Assembly (NCBI RefSeq): GCF_004295645.1
Contig: NZ_CP034752.1
Span: forward strand, 2,790,001-2,854,000
Origin: Limnobaculum zhutongyuii
GTDB lineage: Bacteria > Pseudomonadota > Gammaproteobacteria > Enterobacterales > Enterobacteriaceae
Reading direction: 5' to 3'
Length of the DNA: 64,000 nucleotides
In this document: piece by piece, positions 35,911-45,489 of the stretch
Layout of the letters: each line of letters opens with the position of its first letter
Numbering within the stretch: the stretch's first letter is position 1
The notes under the pieces: generated by a model
The model's input: only the letters and a program-made list of their open reading frames with translations
What the model was told of the DNA's origin: nothing
Database searches by the model: none
Program-made: the position numbers and the translations under genes

Positions 35911-38900
35911 TACCAGAGTTTCCCCATGCGCGTCATCAGTTGACCATAGTCGTTATAGACATCAACCGAACTGGAAGTAATCTGTAATCCAACACTGGCG
36001 TTAGCATTGCGGATTGCTACATTTCCATACTGATCGACAATGAATCGGTCGTTAATATTAAGTGTCCCCCCCTGAATGCTGGCAGCAACAAGGGCACCAC
36101 CTCTGATTACCGGTGCATAAATTTCCGTACCGGCTACCAGCCGATCGCCGCGAATAGTTCCCAGTGCAATCAGATCACCATCAATAAACAACATAGGCGT
36201 GATCCAGTCAGTGCCGTTATACATTCGAGAATCAGCCCGATCGACCTTGCCAGCACCATTAACTGAATAAAATGTTAATACTGTATCAATACCAGGATCG
36301 GTACCGAATGCCGACCGGAAAAGCGCATTTGCAACTTCTGCACTGCCGGGGAAAACACCCGAAGCTGATTTAATACGAAAAATCCCACCAGCCCCATTCC
36401 CCAAATCATTTTTAGAAGAAACACTGGTACCATCCAATAGCTGGATTTCACCTTTTAAAATCAGAGTTTTTCTGTTGTTGTCCCAGTATAAATTCCGTTC
36501 AAACGAATCAGGATCGGTAAATGAAACAAAATCAGCAAGAAAATCGATAGCGCTGGCCTCATCCCCTGCCGTGATCGTGATACCGGTTACCCGGTTATCT
36601 TTATTCACAACCAACGCGGCACGGTCTTCCAGTAGCACGATGTTGCTGCTATTTTCCTCTACCATTTCTGATAGTTCTTTCGCCCAGTCCAGCTTTGGAA
36701 TTTCAGGACCAATCAAATCCAGAATATCTTCTGGCTTCAGTTGCGTCCGCACTTGCTGGATCATCATATTAGACCGGCCAACACCATTAACCGCCTGCAC
36801 GCCATACCAGTATTCAGTGTCCGGCGTACAGTTCACATCATTAAGAACGGTTGCCCGTCCAAGATAGTTTGATTGTGCAATGACCTCTGCCTCAGTCATT
36901 CCTTTATAGAATTCGTACTGAGTACCAAGGCTGGTTGGCTTCGTTACAACCGGTTTTATGGTTACGTTAAAGTTGCCTACAGTAACCTGAAGATGATCGG
37001 GTAATGACGGAGGACCAATCTCAAAGACTGTCGTTGTCTCTGTTCCAAGTTGACCAGCAGGATTTTTACCCCGGATAGCTACGGAATAATTACCCAGTGG
37101 AAGGTTGCCACATAAGAATTCAGTATCAGACACGATTTCACGCTTATGCACCATATCTTCTCGCATCAGTTTCACATCGAACACTAAACCACTCATAACT
37201 CGTGGAGTGTCCCAGGTCATGCGGATCTGGAATACATCAGAATCTGGCATAGCTTCGATCTGTAAATGCTCAACAGGCGGGATCCTCCCGCTATATAACG
37301 TATTCGTGTCAGGGTCAAAGACGGTACCATTATCAACCACGCCCTCTTTTTCTGGTACGTGCTGAATAGCTGAAATGGTATAGATTCCCTCATCCTCAGA
37401 TATACCCAGCGCCCTGAATAATCGCGGTTTAATTGTTGCTGTTGATAATGTCCACATCCCGTAATCGGTCATGCCATCAATGGCCCTGCCAAGTACCAAG
37501 ATATTTGGTTCTGGATGGGAAAAAACCTGAACTTTTTGCGGTATGCCATTATTATCGATGTAACCAAAAAAAGCCTGTTCATCGTCAGTAATAACAACAT
37601 CACGATCCAATGTTACGGTTTGTTTTCCATCATCAATACTGACTATACGACCACCAATTCTGGCGCCAGCAAAATTGTTATCAGCAACTTCAATAATATC
37701 GCCGGGTAGGTGTTTAATTCCCTCTCTGCCAACCTGAAAACTGACTGTCTGTTTTTCCAGTCGTTCTGTTTCTAATATCCATTTTCCTGCCCGGTGTGCC
37801 TGTCCGCGAGAAGTACAGCCGAAAGCATCAACCTGACTGACATTCAGTCCATATCGGGCGATCAACGTATCATCTGCTACATACTCTGTTGCTGTTTCCC
37901 ACCCGTTATTCGGATCCACATAACGAACATGTACGGCGGTATGTCTCGCTTTTTGGGCGCTGGAGGAATAAGAAAACTTACCATCGATTACGTTGGCATT
38001 ACTGTACCGCCAGACTGGATCTGACGGCCTGTCCATAATGCAGGACATTTGTAGCCCATCCCAAACCGGTATGGCCCGAAACACCGATGCCAAATCATCC
38101 AGTAAATCTTTAGCCTGCCGTTGATCGGTAATATAGGCATTACAGGTCATGCGGGGCTCTTTCCCGCCAAAACCATCATCAACAAGCTGATCACAATACT
38201 GAGAAATGATATACAGCGAAAACTTATCGCAGCCAAATTGCCCTAAACGCTTACCCAGTCCATACCGCTCGTTGGTGACTAAATCATAAAATATCCAGGC
38301 AGGATTATTGGTCCAACTGGGTTTAAAATTACCAGTCCATAATCCGTTATAAGTGCGGTTTACCGGATCGTAGTTATCAGGAACCTGAACAATTAACCCA
38401 TCAATAAGATATTGTCGGCTTGGTACCCCGTTGAACTGTTCAGAATCAAACTGAAGCCCAACAACAGCGCTATTGGGGTAGGTTAGTTTGGTATCAATAA
38501 TTTCGGTATAGCTCGACCAGAGCGTTTTATTTTCCAGCCGGGATGATGTGCTATCTTCATTCGTCCGGACAACCCGAATATTGAAAGGCCGCGCCGGGAG
38601 ATCGTTAATAATGACAGAGCGTAAATATTGACTTCGGGTCTTACCGTTAATGTCGACCGTTTCCACAGTGCGCCAAATAGAACCGTTACCAACCTGTACA
38701 AGCATCTGAACCCAACTGCCATAGGTATCACCTTTATCAGTGATTTCATACAGCGCAGAAACCCCTACCGTGATACGAATGCGATCAATATCTACATCGG
38801 TAATCGTTCTGACAATTGGTGTTGCATGTTTTACTTCGCTTCCAACAGAAACCTCATTTTCTGAAGATGGAAACCCAGATAAATAATCCTGAGCCTGGGT

Positions 38901-39113
38901 ACCAGCAACCCACTGTAAATTCACACCAGCAAAATTATTGGTACCATCATCACCCTGTACCTGCGTTTTATTCAGGTACACACCACGCAAGCCACCCACA
39001 GGGCCTTCGATCTGCCCTTCGCATAACATATCAATGATAGATAGTTTCTGTTTTGATTTTAGATTATCTGGTTGTTCCGTTGGAGTGTAAGAACTGCCGC
39101 CGCCTTTACCCAT
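35910..39113 (-). CDS. Tail tip / host specificity protein J
   Basis: A 1067-residue tail-tip protein of the lambda gpJ type. The N-terminus (GGSSYTPTEQPDNLKSKQKLSIIDMLCEGQIEGPVGGLRGVYLN) and the region RQYLIDGLIVQVPDNYDPVNRTYNGLWTG are characteristic. Fibronectin type III-like segments lie around residues 610-800, then a central helical region (EILDL..WAKELSEMVEENSSN), and a C-terminal part ending GQLMTRMGKLW. It makes the tip that contacts the outer-membrane receptor. It precedes the unknown tail gene in the late operon. Confidence 0.93.
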   Translation of the reverse strand: MGKGGGSSYTPTEQPDNLKSKQKLSIIDMLCEGQIEGPVGGLRGVYLNKTQVQGDDGTNNFAGVNLQWVAGTQAQDYLSGFPSSENEVSVGSEVKHATPIVRTITDVDIDRIRITVGVSALYEITDKGDTYGSWVQMLVQVGNGSIWRTVETVDINGKTRSQYLRSVIINDLPARPFNIRVVRTNEDSTSSRLENKTLWSSYTEIIDTKLTYPNSAVVGLQFDSEQFNGVPSRQYLIDGLIVQVPDNYDPVNRTYNGLWTGNFKPSWTNNPAWIFYDLVTNERYGLGKRLGQFGCDKFSLYIISQYCDQLVDDGFGGKEPRMTCNAYITDQRQAKDLLDDLASVFRAIPVWDGLQMSCIMDRPSDPVWRYSNANVIDGKFSYSSSAQKARHTAVHVRYVDPNNGWETATEYVADDTLIARYGLNVSQVDAFGCTSRGQAHRAGKWILETERLEKQTVSFQVGREGIKHLPGDIIEVADNNFAGARIGGRIVSIDDGKQTVTLDRDVVITDDEQAFFGYIDNNGIPQKVQVFSHPEPNILVLGRAIDGMTDYGMWTLSTATIKPRLFRALGISEDEGIYTISAIQHVPEKEGVVDNGTVFDPDTNTLYSGRIPPVEHLQIEAMPDSDVFQIRMTWDTPRVMSGLVFDVKLMREDMVHKREIVSDTEFLCGNLPLGNYSVAIRGKNPAGQLGTETTTVFEIGPPSLPDHLQVTVGNFNVTIKPVVTKPTSLGTQYEFYKGMTEAEVIAQSNYLGRATVLNDVNCTPDTEYWYGVQAVNGVGRSNMMIQQVRTQLKPEDILDLIGPEIPKLDWAKELSEMVEENSSNIVLLEDRAALVVNKDNRVTGITITAGDEASAIDFLADFVSFTDPDSFERNLYWDNNRKTLILKGEIQLLDGTSVSSKNDLGNGAGGIFRIKSASGVFPGSAEVANALFRSAFGTDPGIDTVLTFYSVNGAGKVDRADSRMYNGTDWITPMLFIDGDLIALGTIRGDRLVAGTEIYAPVIRGGALVAASIQGGTLNINDRFIVDQYGNVAIRNANASVGLQITSSSVDVYNDYGQLMTRMGKLW

Positions 39114-39173
39114 AGCTATTTAGCTCCACAAACAAAAAAACCTGCCGAAGCAGGTCATAAAATTATGTTTTAT

Positions 39174-39716
39174 TTATTCCGTACTCAGTCCCTGAGAAAG
39201 GACTTTAGAGCCTATCATCATGCGACCATAACACAGTGGTACTGGCTGCCCTTGGGCTACCGTGTTATCCAGACTTGAAAAGGAGGTATTATTATTCGTT
39301 GCTCCTTCTTCTGCCTTTTTAGTCTTCGGTGTTTTTGTCAGCATTGTTGCTACTCCGCCCATTAGGAGCCCTAAACCAGCACCAAATGCAGCTGGCCCCA
39401 ACCATATTGATGCAACCATTAAAGCAACACCGGCAACGGCCTGAAAAATTCCTATGCCAGACTTTGAACCAACAGACCGTGGGATAATATGGATAACATC
39501 GTTTTCTTTTAATACCGTTAACATCCCGTACTGCAGTCCACTTTCATTGATATCATTGCCAGCAATACGAACCCGGTAATAATCTCCCTGAATATGCTGA
39601 CGTAAGCCGGGTATCTGTAATGCTAACGCTCTGATAGCTTCTGCCGCATTTACTACATTCAGATTGAACTTGCGGCCATATCGTTGTAGATCGCCGTAAA
39701 ACCGCACGATAGCCAT
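39174..39716 (-). CDS. Tail assembly protein I
   Basis: A 180-residue lambda gpI-type protein (MAIVRFYGDLQRYGRKFNLNVVNAAEAIRALA...). A ubiquitin-like N-terminal domain is followed by two hydrophobic Gly-rich segments (about 92-125) and a C-terminal part with GQPVPLCYGRMMIGSKVLSQGL. It is needed for tail tip assembly in lambda. It overlaps the end of the K gene by 58 bp in another frame. Confidence 0.9.
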   Translation of the reverse strand: MAIVRFYGDLQRYGRKFNLNVVNAAEAIRALALQIPGLRQHIQGDYYRVRIAGNDINESGLQYGMLTVLKENDVIHIIPRSVGSKSGIGIFQAVAGVALMVASIWLGPAAFGAGLGLLMGGVATMLTKTPKTKKAEEGATNNNTSFSSLDNTVAQGQPVPLCYGRMMIGSKVLSQGLSTE

Positions 39717-40384
39717 GCTTTATGCCTCCAGATTGAATGGGTGTACTTGAGCCAATAACCGTTATAAACGTCCCGTTTACTCATACGATTCGGACAATGA
39801 TGTAATACTTGCTGATCACCACAATAAATAGCGGCATGATTGGCTTTATGGCTACCAAGACAAATTAAAATAATATCGCCAGCCTCTGGATTTTCTACCT
39901 GGTAAAATCCTGTTGCTGCCATATTATCAATATAGAGATCCTGCCCGGCTTCCCACCAATCCTCCGAGCGTGAAAATTCAGGCATATTTATGCCAGCCAG
40001 ATGATAAGCATCCCTAAACAAGGTATAACAATCCATAACACCATGTTTGAAATCTCGCCCCAATAACGGAACTATGTTTCTGTATTGATAAAGTGAGCCA
40101 TCACATACCAACCACCAATCAAGGTCTGTACGCCGCTGTATTTCTCTATCTGTAGCACTCAAAACCGGCAATCCGTCAGGGTGGCTGTGAACTAATGCAA
40201 TAATCTCTCCTGCGGTATAAGCCCTCAGCCAATCATCCGGGGAAATTTCAAAATGTTCTGTTGGTACATCGGCTATATTCACGCAGGGCATGTAGTGCTG
40301 CCCGTTCGCTGTGGCTATCACAAAGCCGCATGATTCCTCTGGATAACATGCAGAAGCATGATCCAGTATTTGTCGTTCAATCAT
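39659..40384 (-). CDS. Tail assembly protein K (JAMM plus NlpC/P60 domains)
   Basis: A 241-residue two-domain protein. Residues 1-100 form a JAB/MPN metalloprotease-like domain with the zinc motif HSHPDGLPVLSATD. Residues about 110-235 form an NlpC/P60 peptidase domain with a Cys (VMDCYTLFRD) and a His (ANHAAIYCG). In lambda, gpK helps tip assembly and may cut peptidoglycan during DNA entry. Between L and I in the conserved L-K-I-J order. Confidence 0.93.
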   Translation of the reverse strand: MIERQILDHASACYPEESCGFVIATANGQHYMPCVNIADVPTEHFEISPDDWLRAYTAGEIIALVHSHPDGLPVLSATDREIQRRTDLDWWLVCDGSLYQYRNIVPLLGRDFKHGVMDCYTLFRDAYHLAGINMPEFSRSEDWWEAGQDLYIDNMAATGFYQVENPEAGDIILICLGSHKANHAAIYCGDQQVLHHCPNRMSKRDVYNGYWLKYTHSIWRHKAWLSCGFTAIYNDMAASSI

Positions 40385-40389
40385 TTTAT

Positions 40390-41097
40390 TTACCGGGACA
40401 TTTTAGAAACAGAAGGGAAGCCACCAAAGGGGAGTGGATTGCTTTTGCCAAACCTGAGTTTGCAAGATGTCAGGCGTTTACCACATTTATCACATGCAGG
40501 ATCTGTTGTTGGATTATCAAACTCATCAGCAACAGCCCCGCCGGTATATCCACACTCAGAACTACGATAAATCCAGTTACAGGTATCTGCGATAATAGCT
40601 CTGGCTGGTAATAATGCGCCGTCGCTCTCACATGGCAGAGCTAATTCGAACTTGGCAAAGTCAGCTTCTAAGGCTGTCATCCGTTCAACAATGTAACGAG
40701 AAACCAGCTCTTGTGTTGGATCTGCCAGCGGATTGCCATCAAGAAAATTATCAGTATCAAGAAACTTACTATACATCTGACGGCGCGTAACAATCGCACC
40801 AACCAGATCATCATAATCCTGACTTAAACCAGTTATCAGTCCGGTAATATTGGCAGCGGTTAATGTTGGTCTGTTACTCGTCCCTTGCCCATTGAATTCA
40901 AACCCGCTAGCCTCAATTGGATATGGCTCGTATGTTTTTCCCTGCCATTTGATTGAACTTCTTATTTCATTCATTCCAGAATGAAATCGAAATAAATCAC
41001 CGCCAATATGTGTTAAATCAAGCTCAAACAGTTCAACCAATACATCCTGATTAGGTCTTGCCGTTTCCAATAGAGTTTGTTTTGGTAAATCCTGCAT
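40390..41097 (-). CDS. Minor tail protein L
   Basis: A 235-residue lambda gpL-type protein. The beta-rich N-terminal region (VELFELDLTHIGGDLFRFHSGMNE...IKWQGKTYEPYPIEASGF) is followed by a C-terminal domain with cysteines in CNWIYRSSECGYTG and PACDKCGKRLTSCKLRFG, the pattern that holds an iron-sulphur cluster in gpL. It plugs or caps the tail tip. It is separated from M by the inserted lipoprotein gene. Confidence 0.93.
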   Translation of the reverse strand: MQDLPKQTLLETARPNQDVLVELFELDLTHIGGDLFRFHSGMNEIRSSIKWQGKTYEPYPIEASGFEFNGQGTSNRPTLTAANITGLITGLSQDYDDLVGAIVTRRQMYSKFLDTDNFLDGNPLADPTQELVSRYIVERMTALEADFAKFELALPCESDGALLPARAIIADTCNWIYRSSECGYTGGAVADEFDNPTTDPACDKCGKRLTSCKLRFGKSNPLPFGGFPSVSKMSR

Positions 41098-41120
41098 ATA
41101 TTCCCCAGAATTTAGACAAT

Positions 41121-41144
41121 AAAAAACCCCGCATGTAGCGAGGC
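41121..41144 (-). terminator. Terminator after the inserted lipoprotein gene
   Basis: On the minus strand CCTCGC, loop TACAT, GCGGGG (one G-T pair) is followed by TTTTTTATT. It lies about 20 bp after the lipoprotein stop and before the L gene, inside the late operon, so late transcripts must read through it (Q-modified polymerase could). Confidence 0.82.
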
Positions 41145-41162
41145 TTAATAATTATAATGTTA

Positions 41163-41579
41163 TTAAAATGCTGTAGGATGCATGCCAAAATCGCCGCCAC
41201 TTCCATAGCCAACTCTGTAAATGATAGTTTTATTTTCTATAACATTTATGCTGGCTTCTACCAACCCACCAACGCAAATCCCATTTGGTTTCGCACTAAT
41301 AATATGTTCTCCAATGGTAGGGTATATAACTAGCTTTTCACTGGTTGATAAATCAGCAATATCCATTCCATCAAGATATACTTTTGTATCGCATGGACTG
41401 CCCAATATCCCACTATCACGTTTAATAATTACTTCGCCAGTTCCGGATTTTTTTATAGCAAAATTTTTGTTAAAAACGCGGGAATCAGGAACGGACTTTG
41501 CTTCTGTAGTACTAACAGGATTCGTCGAACAACCACTCATAACTATAATACAGGCAAGTACAACCAATTTTTTACTCAT
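41163..41579 (-). CDS. Putative lipoprotein moron within the tail operon
   Basis: A 138-residue lipoprotein: signal MSKKLVVLACIIVMSGC with a good lipobox (VMSGC), then a mature part with a PEGA-like beta region (DTKVYLDGMDIADLSTSEKLVIYPTIGEHIISAKPN). It is inserted between tail genes M and L, which are adjacent in lambda. It has its own terminator and AT-rich upstream sequence, the marks of a gene expressed from the lysogen. Phage lipoproteins in such positions often block superinfection (Cor, Llp), but that function here is only inferred. Confidence 0.8.
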   Translation of the reverse strand: MSKKLVVLACIIVMSGCSTNPVSTTEAKSVPDSRVFNKNFAIKKSGTGEVIIKRDSGILGSPCDTKVYLDGMDIADLSTSEKLVIYPTIGEHIISAKPNGICVGGLVEASINVIENKTIIYRVGYGSGGDFGMHPTAF

Positions 41580-41636
41580 CCTTCCACCTTGTAATTAGCT
41601 ATAAACTGCATAATAAAGTTTAATCGAGTAACTTTA

Positions 41637-41966
41637 TCATGCCACAACCTCTTCAAATTCACAGGATATTTCTGTAACCGTACTTCCTACTGATGGAGTC
41701 CACTTACGACAAACAACCTTAATTGGCTCGTAACGATGTGGGGGCGTCCACAAAAATGTTTCAACCCCACCATGTTGATACAGAAAATCATCAATTAACC
41801 ATGCCTCATGTCGTGGCACTCTAAAAGTAAGTGAATAAGAACGAAGTTTATTATTAATACCATTTGGTTGACGCTGCTCATACCCATCACCAAATTTCAC
41901 CACTCTAACTTTCGGTTCTGTTGGTACAGACATGCCAGGTGCAGCGCACCAATGAAAGGTTTCCAT
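41637..41966 (-). CDS. Minor tail protein M
   Basis: A 109-residue lambda gpM-type protein. The family pattern is present: a start with METFHWCAAPGMSV, then VRVVKFGDGYEQRQPNGINNK, SLTFRVPRHEAWLIDDFLYQHGGVETFLWTPP. It follows the tape measure gene with a 2-bp gap. Confidence 0.93.
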   Translation of the reverse strand: METFHWCAAPGMSVPTEPKVRVVKFGDGYEQRQPNGINNKLRSYSLTFRVPRHEAWLIDDFLYQHGGVETFLWTPPHRYEPIKVVCRKWTPSVGSTVTEISCEFEEVVA

Positions 41967-41968
41967 GC

Positions 41969-44900
41969 TTACCTCTTATTCAACAAACCACCTGAACGTT
42001 GCTCATTGGTTATCACCTCCATAACCTTGCTCTTGATTAAGCCACTTAATGCTTTAGCGTCCTCCATTCCTATCCCTTCACTAACTGAAAGTGGAACAGT
42101 GATATTAATATTTCCCCCTCCCCGATTGCCATTAGCATTACTCAGATAGTTTTTCAAATCAGCGTTTGTACGGGAATCAACAACACGCTCACCGCGATCA
42201 AGTAACCAGGTACCTTCGCGAGGAACGTTATCAATTCCATCATGAGCCATTCCTGAAATAGCTTGACCTGCTATCATCCCTATTGATGCATAACCTAAAC
42301 CACGAACAACACTAGCTGCTGGAATTCCAAGAATTGTCCCCATTTCCAAAGCCTTTGTTGCTGCAACCTCTGTACTTATCATTGCCTGAGCGATCGCTGC
42401 GGCCTTACTGGCTAAAAACATGGTTTTATAAGCGGCGCTACTTTTATCTCCCATTTGTGACATCATGTCAGCCATCTGGCCGGTCATACTGGAAATAACG
42501 CCCAGAGAAGCAGATGCATACGCCATTTGAATATCTTTACGGCGATCGGCATTCATCTGTTCAATTTCAATCAGGCGATCAGAGTGTGTTTTTGCATCAA
42601 TTTCTTTCTGTGCAAATAACTCATTCTGTAACTGAAGCTGCTGATCATTCCATTTTTTAAGCTCAACCTCAGCACCTGCAATGTTAATCAATTCACCGGC
42701 GGCACCACCTACTTCAGGAGATAAACCACCAAACTTTGGCGCTTTTGTTACGCTGGCTTTTGATGCCTTTTCAACTGCTGCGGCTAACTCCTCTGATGAT
42801 AGTTTCGCATCACGAATAACCTTCAGTCGTTCTTTCGTTGTCGCCAATGCTTTTTCTTCTGCGGTTTGCAGATCGGACATAGTGTCCTGATAAGCCTTTT
42901 TAGCATTAAGCCGATCTATTTCGATCGCTCTTTGCTCTATTGCTGCTTTTTTTGCTGCATCCAGACTTTTCAGTTCACCATGAGCAAGCTGATAACGCTG
43001 CTTGGCCAGTTCCGTTGTTTGCCCGAATAATGCAATTTGTTGGTCAAGGCTTTCCAGTTGACGCTGATAAGACTGGGCTATTCCGTTAGAGGCTTTATGA
43101 GATGCGGTTAAAGCTTTTGTCTGCTTACCTTCATCAAAAAGTTGACCTAACTTTGCGGCATAATCAGTCAACTTTAGAGCCATTTCATCAGATATAGCCC
43201 CTGACATAATTTGCCCCTTTGCCAGAGCAATAAGGTCATCTTTATGCTTCAGTGCAGCATCACCGGCGGCTTTTTGTAATCCGGCAAGAATATAGGCTTC
43301 TCTTGCAGCTCCGGCGGCATTTAATCGAGAAACATCCAGTTGTAGCGCCAGAGAATCAGCAGCCTTGCCAAAACCTTCAAAATCTTTCGTTATTTCAGTC
43401 GTAGCAGGTGAAGCGCTTTCAATGGTTCCTGTCAGGGCTTCAACTGTTTTAGCCATCCAGGAGAATTTATCAGTCAGCATACCGCTAACATTGGCACTGG
43501 TTTCCTGCGTCTGATTTAACCGTTTCTGATCAAGTTCAAGCTCACCAAGAAGAACGGCTTTACGGCGTAATAATTCTTCCTCTGAACCCAGCGCCCGAAT
43601 ATAAAGCGATGAGATATTTCCATACCCAACCTGTCCTGCCTTATATTTTTCAAGCGCTACAGTTATTCCCTCTAATTCAGCTTTCTTTTTCGCAATAGAA
43701 TCAGATTGAATATCTTCAGAATCAAGTAACTTCGCCTTATTTGCCCGTAACTGGGCTTCACTCATGCTATTAAGTGATTTTTCCAAATCTCCCAGTGAAT
43801 CAGCAAATGCAATAGCTGACTCTCTGGCCTGCTCTGATTTTTGATGAAAATAGAATATTGCCCCGGCAGCAAGCATTGCAGCCCCAACCGGACCACCAAG
43901 TAACCCTAACGCTTTACTGGCTAAACCAGCCGTAACAGAAAGTCGGCTTTGTACCGCTGCCAGTTGTGCCGTTGCCGCAGTTTCTGCCTGAGTTAATCTT
44001 ATAACTTCAGCTGAGTTAGCGGCTAATTGCCGACGAATGACAGCTCTGGACTGCTCTGTTTGTGCCAGATTCAATTGAGCAACTAATGATTTCTGGGCGG
44101 CAATAGCTCCGGCACGTTCTGTATTAATTAAAGAAAGTGATGTGGTTAATCCCTCTCTTTGTGCGGCGGCAAGCGCCAGTTGACCTTGTGTAGATGAAAT
44201 TAACTGCCTAGTTGATCCTGCCAGACTGGAAGACCAGCCACCAATGGTTCTGGCAAGTCCAACGCTGACTAATACACCACCTGCCAACGCTACACTATCA
44301 ATATTTTTAGCAACACCATCCAGAACGCCGGAGATACCCGCAGTAGCGCCACTGGCCTGATTAGCGCCACCAACCCACTCCATAAAGGCGTTTGACACGC
44401 GAGTTGAAGCGGCGCTGACACTATTTGGCATAGACTCAAATTCAGACCGGAGTTTTCCAATCTGGCTGATCAATGCCGGTACAATTTTATCAGTGGTTAA
44501 CGCCCCTGCATCAGCCAGACCTTTCAGATCTTTCTGAGCAACTCCCATGCCATCCGCTAATGCTTTCATCAATCGCGGGCTGGACTGGGCTACAGAGTTA
44601 AAATCCTGCCCCCGAAGAACGCCACGCCCAAGTGCTTGGGACAATTGAGTAATTGCAGAGGATGTTTCCTGCGCGGTTGCTCCGGACACCTGCAACCCTG
44701 TCGATAACGCATCGGTGAGCTTCAGTATATCCTGAGTGCCATAGCCCCATTCACGAAGAGACGATGACGTTCTTGAGAATAATGCCGCATTATCTGCAAA
44801 CGCCGTTCCGGTTCGCTGGCTGATTTCCATCAGTCCGGATTGTGCATTGGAAAAGTCGCCGGCATCCGTTGTGGCCAGTTTAATTCTGGCAGAAAGAGAA

Positions 44901-45178
44901 TTATAAGAATCAGCAAGTTGGATCAAGTTCCGTGTTGCAAACGCACCGGCAAATGCCCCCGCCATTCCCAGCGCCATGTTTTTAGCTTCAGATAACTGAG
45001 CCGTTACAGAGGATAACGCCCGCTGTGAATCTCTTGAAGCAGCAGCTGCCTGACGTCCGCCACTTTGCATGGTGCGATAATAATCGCTCCCCATACGTGA
45101 AGCGCGGGCAATCTCAGACTGAAAAGATTGGGAGTTTGCCGAAATTTTAATAATGAGTTCACGTAAAGTGGCCATCAT
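41969..45178 (-). CDS. Tail tape measure protein
   Basis: A 1069-residue protein whose length sets tail length; at about 0.15 nm per residue this predicts a tail near 160 nm (general rule, not measured). The N-terminus has the tape-measure domain (RMGSDYYRTMQSGGRQAAAASRD..., then LGRGVLRGQDFNSVAQSSPRLMKALADGMG). Long helical Gln/Ala/Lys-rich stretches and hydrophobic segments (GLLGGPVGAAMLAAGAIFYF) follow. It is placed after the frameshifted chaperone pair and before M, as in lambda H. Confidence 0.95.
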   Translation of the reverse strand: MMATLRELIIKISANSQSFQSEIARASRMGSDYYRTMQSGGRQAAAASRDSQRALSSVTAQLSEAKNMALGMAGAFAGAFATRNLIQLADSYNSLSARIKLATTDAGDFSNAQSGLMEISQRTGTAFADNAALFSRTSSSLREWGYGTQDILKLTDALSTGLQVSGATAQETSSAITQLSQALGRGVLRGQDFNSVAQSSPRLMKALADGMGVAQKDLKGLADAGALTTDKIVPALISQIGKLRSEFESMPNSVSAASTRVSNAFMEWVGGANQASGATAGISGVLDGVAKNIDSVALAGGVLVSVGLARTIGGWSSSLAGSTRQLISSTQGQLALAAAQREGLTTSLSLINTERAGAIAAQKSLVAQLNLAQTEQSRAVIRRQLAANSAEVIRLTQAETAATAQLAAVQSRLSVTAGLASKALGLLGGPVGAAMLAAGAIFYFHQKSEQARESAIAFADSLGDLEKSLNSMSEAQLRANKAKLLDSEDIQSDSIAKKKAELEGITVALEKYKAGQVGYGNISSLYIRALGSEEELLRRKAVLLGELELDQKRLNQTQETSANVSGMLTDKFSWMAKTVEALTGTIESASPATTEITKDFEGFGKAADSLALQLDVSRLNAAGAAREAYILAGLQKAAGDAALKHKDDLIALAKGQIMSGAISDEMALKLTDYAAKLGQLFDEGKQTKALTASHKASNGIAQSYQRQLESLDQQIALFGQTTELAKQRYQLAHGELKSLDAAKKAAIEQRAIEIDRLNAKKAYQDTMSDLQTAEEKALATTKERLKVIRDAKLSSEELAAAVEKASKASVTKAPKFGGLSPEVGGAAGELINIAGAEVELKKWNDQQLQLQNELFAQKEIDAKTHSDRLIEIEQMNADRRKDIQMAYASASLGVISSMTGQMADMMSQMGDKSSAAYKTMFLASKAAAIAQAMISTEVAATKALEMGTILGIPAASVVRGLGYASIGMIAGQAISGMAHDGIDNVPREGTWLLDRGERVVDSRTNADLKNYLSNANGNRGGGNINITVPLSVSEGIGMEDAKALSGLIKSKVMEVITNEQRSGGLLNKR

Positions 45179-45187
45179 TCACCCTGT

Positions 45188-45478
45188 TTATTTTGCTGCC
45201 TGCTTAAATGACGCCTCAAGACTGGCTAACGGGTCTGTCTGTTCCCCATCAACCACAGGATGCCAGCGTAAGGTTGCATCCTGAATTGAAACATCGACAC
45301 CCTGAGAGCCATACAACGCCGAAACTATCTGTGCAGCCTGATAATCCCCACGAACATCGCCTATCGGAGAAATTCGGTCGTATTCAGCCCACATCATGAG
45401 TTCATTTGCGCTCATGTGCTGGCGCAGCTCTGATAATGTTCGCCCCATTCGAAGAGCTAACATCATCAGAAACTGCAT
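45188..45478 (-). CDS. Tail assembly chaperone, T-like extension (made by -1 frameshift)
   Basis: A frame of 96 codons from its first ATG (MQFLMMLALRMGRTLSELRQHMSANELMMW), typical of the second half of siphovirus G/GT chaperones. It has no ribosome-binding site of its own. It is open upstream in the -1 frame through the slippery site at 45493-45499, so it is probably made mainly as a fusion to the upstream protein, joining ...DAIKKK to VASPGMQFLMM. The fusion would bind the tape measure protein during assembly. Confidence 0.85.
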   Translation of the reverse strand: MQFLMMLALRMGRTLSELRQHMSANELMMWAEYDRISPIGDVRGDYQAAQIVSALYGSQGVDVSIQDATLRWHPVVDGEQTDPLASLEASFKQAAK

Positions 45479-45489
45479 ACCGGGACTAG

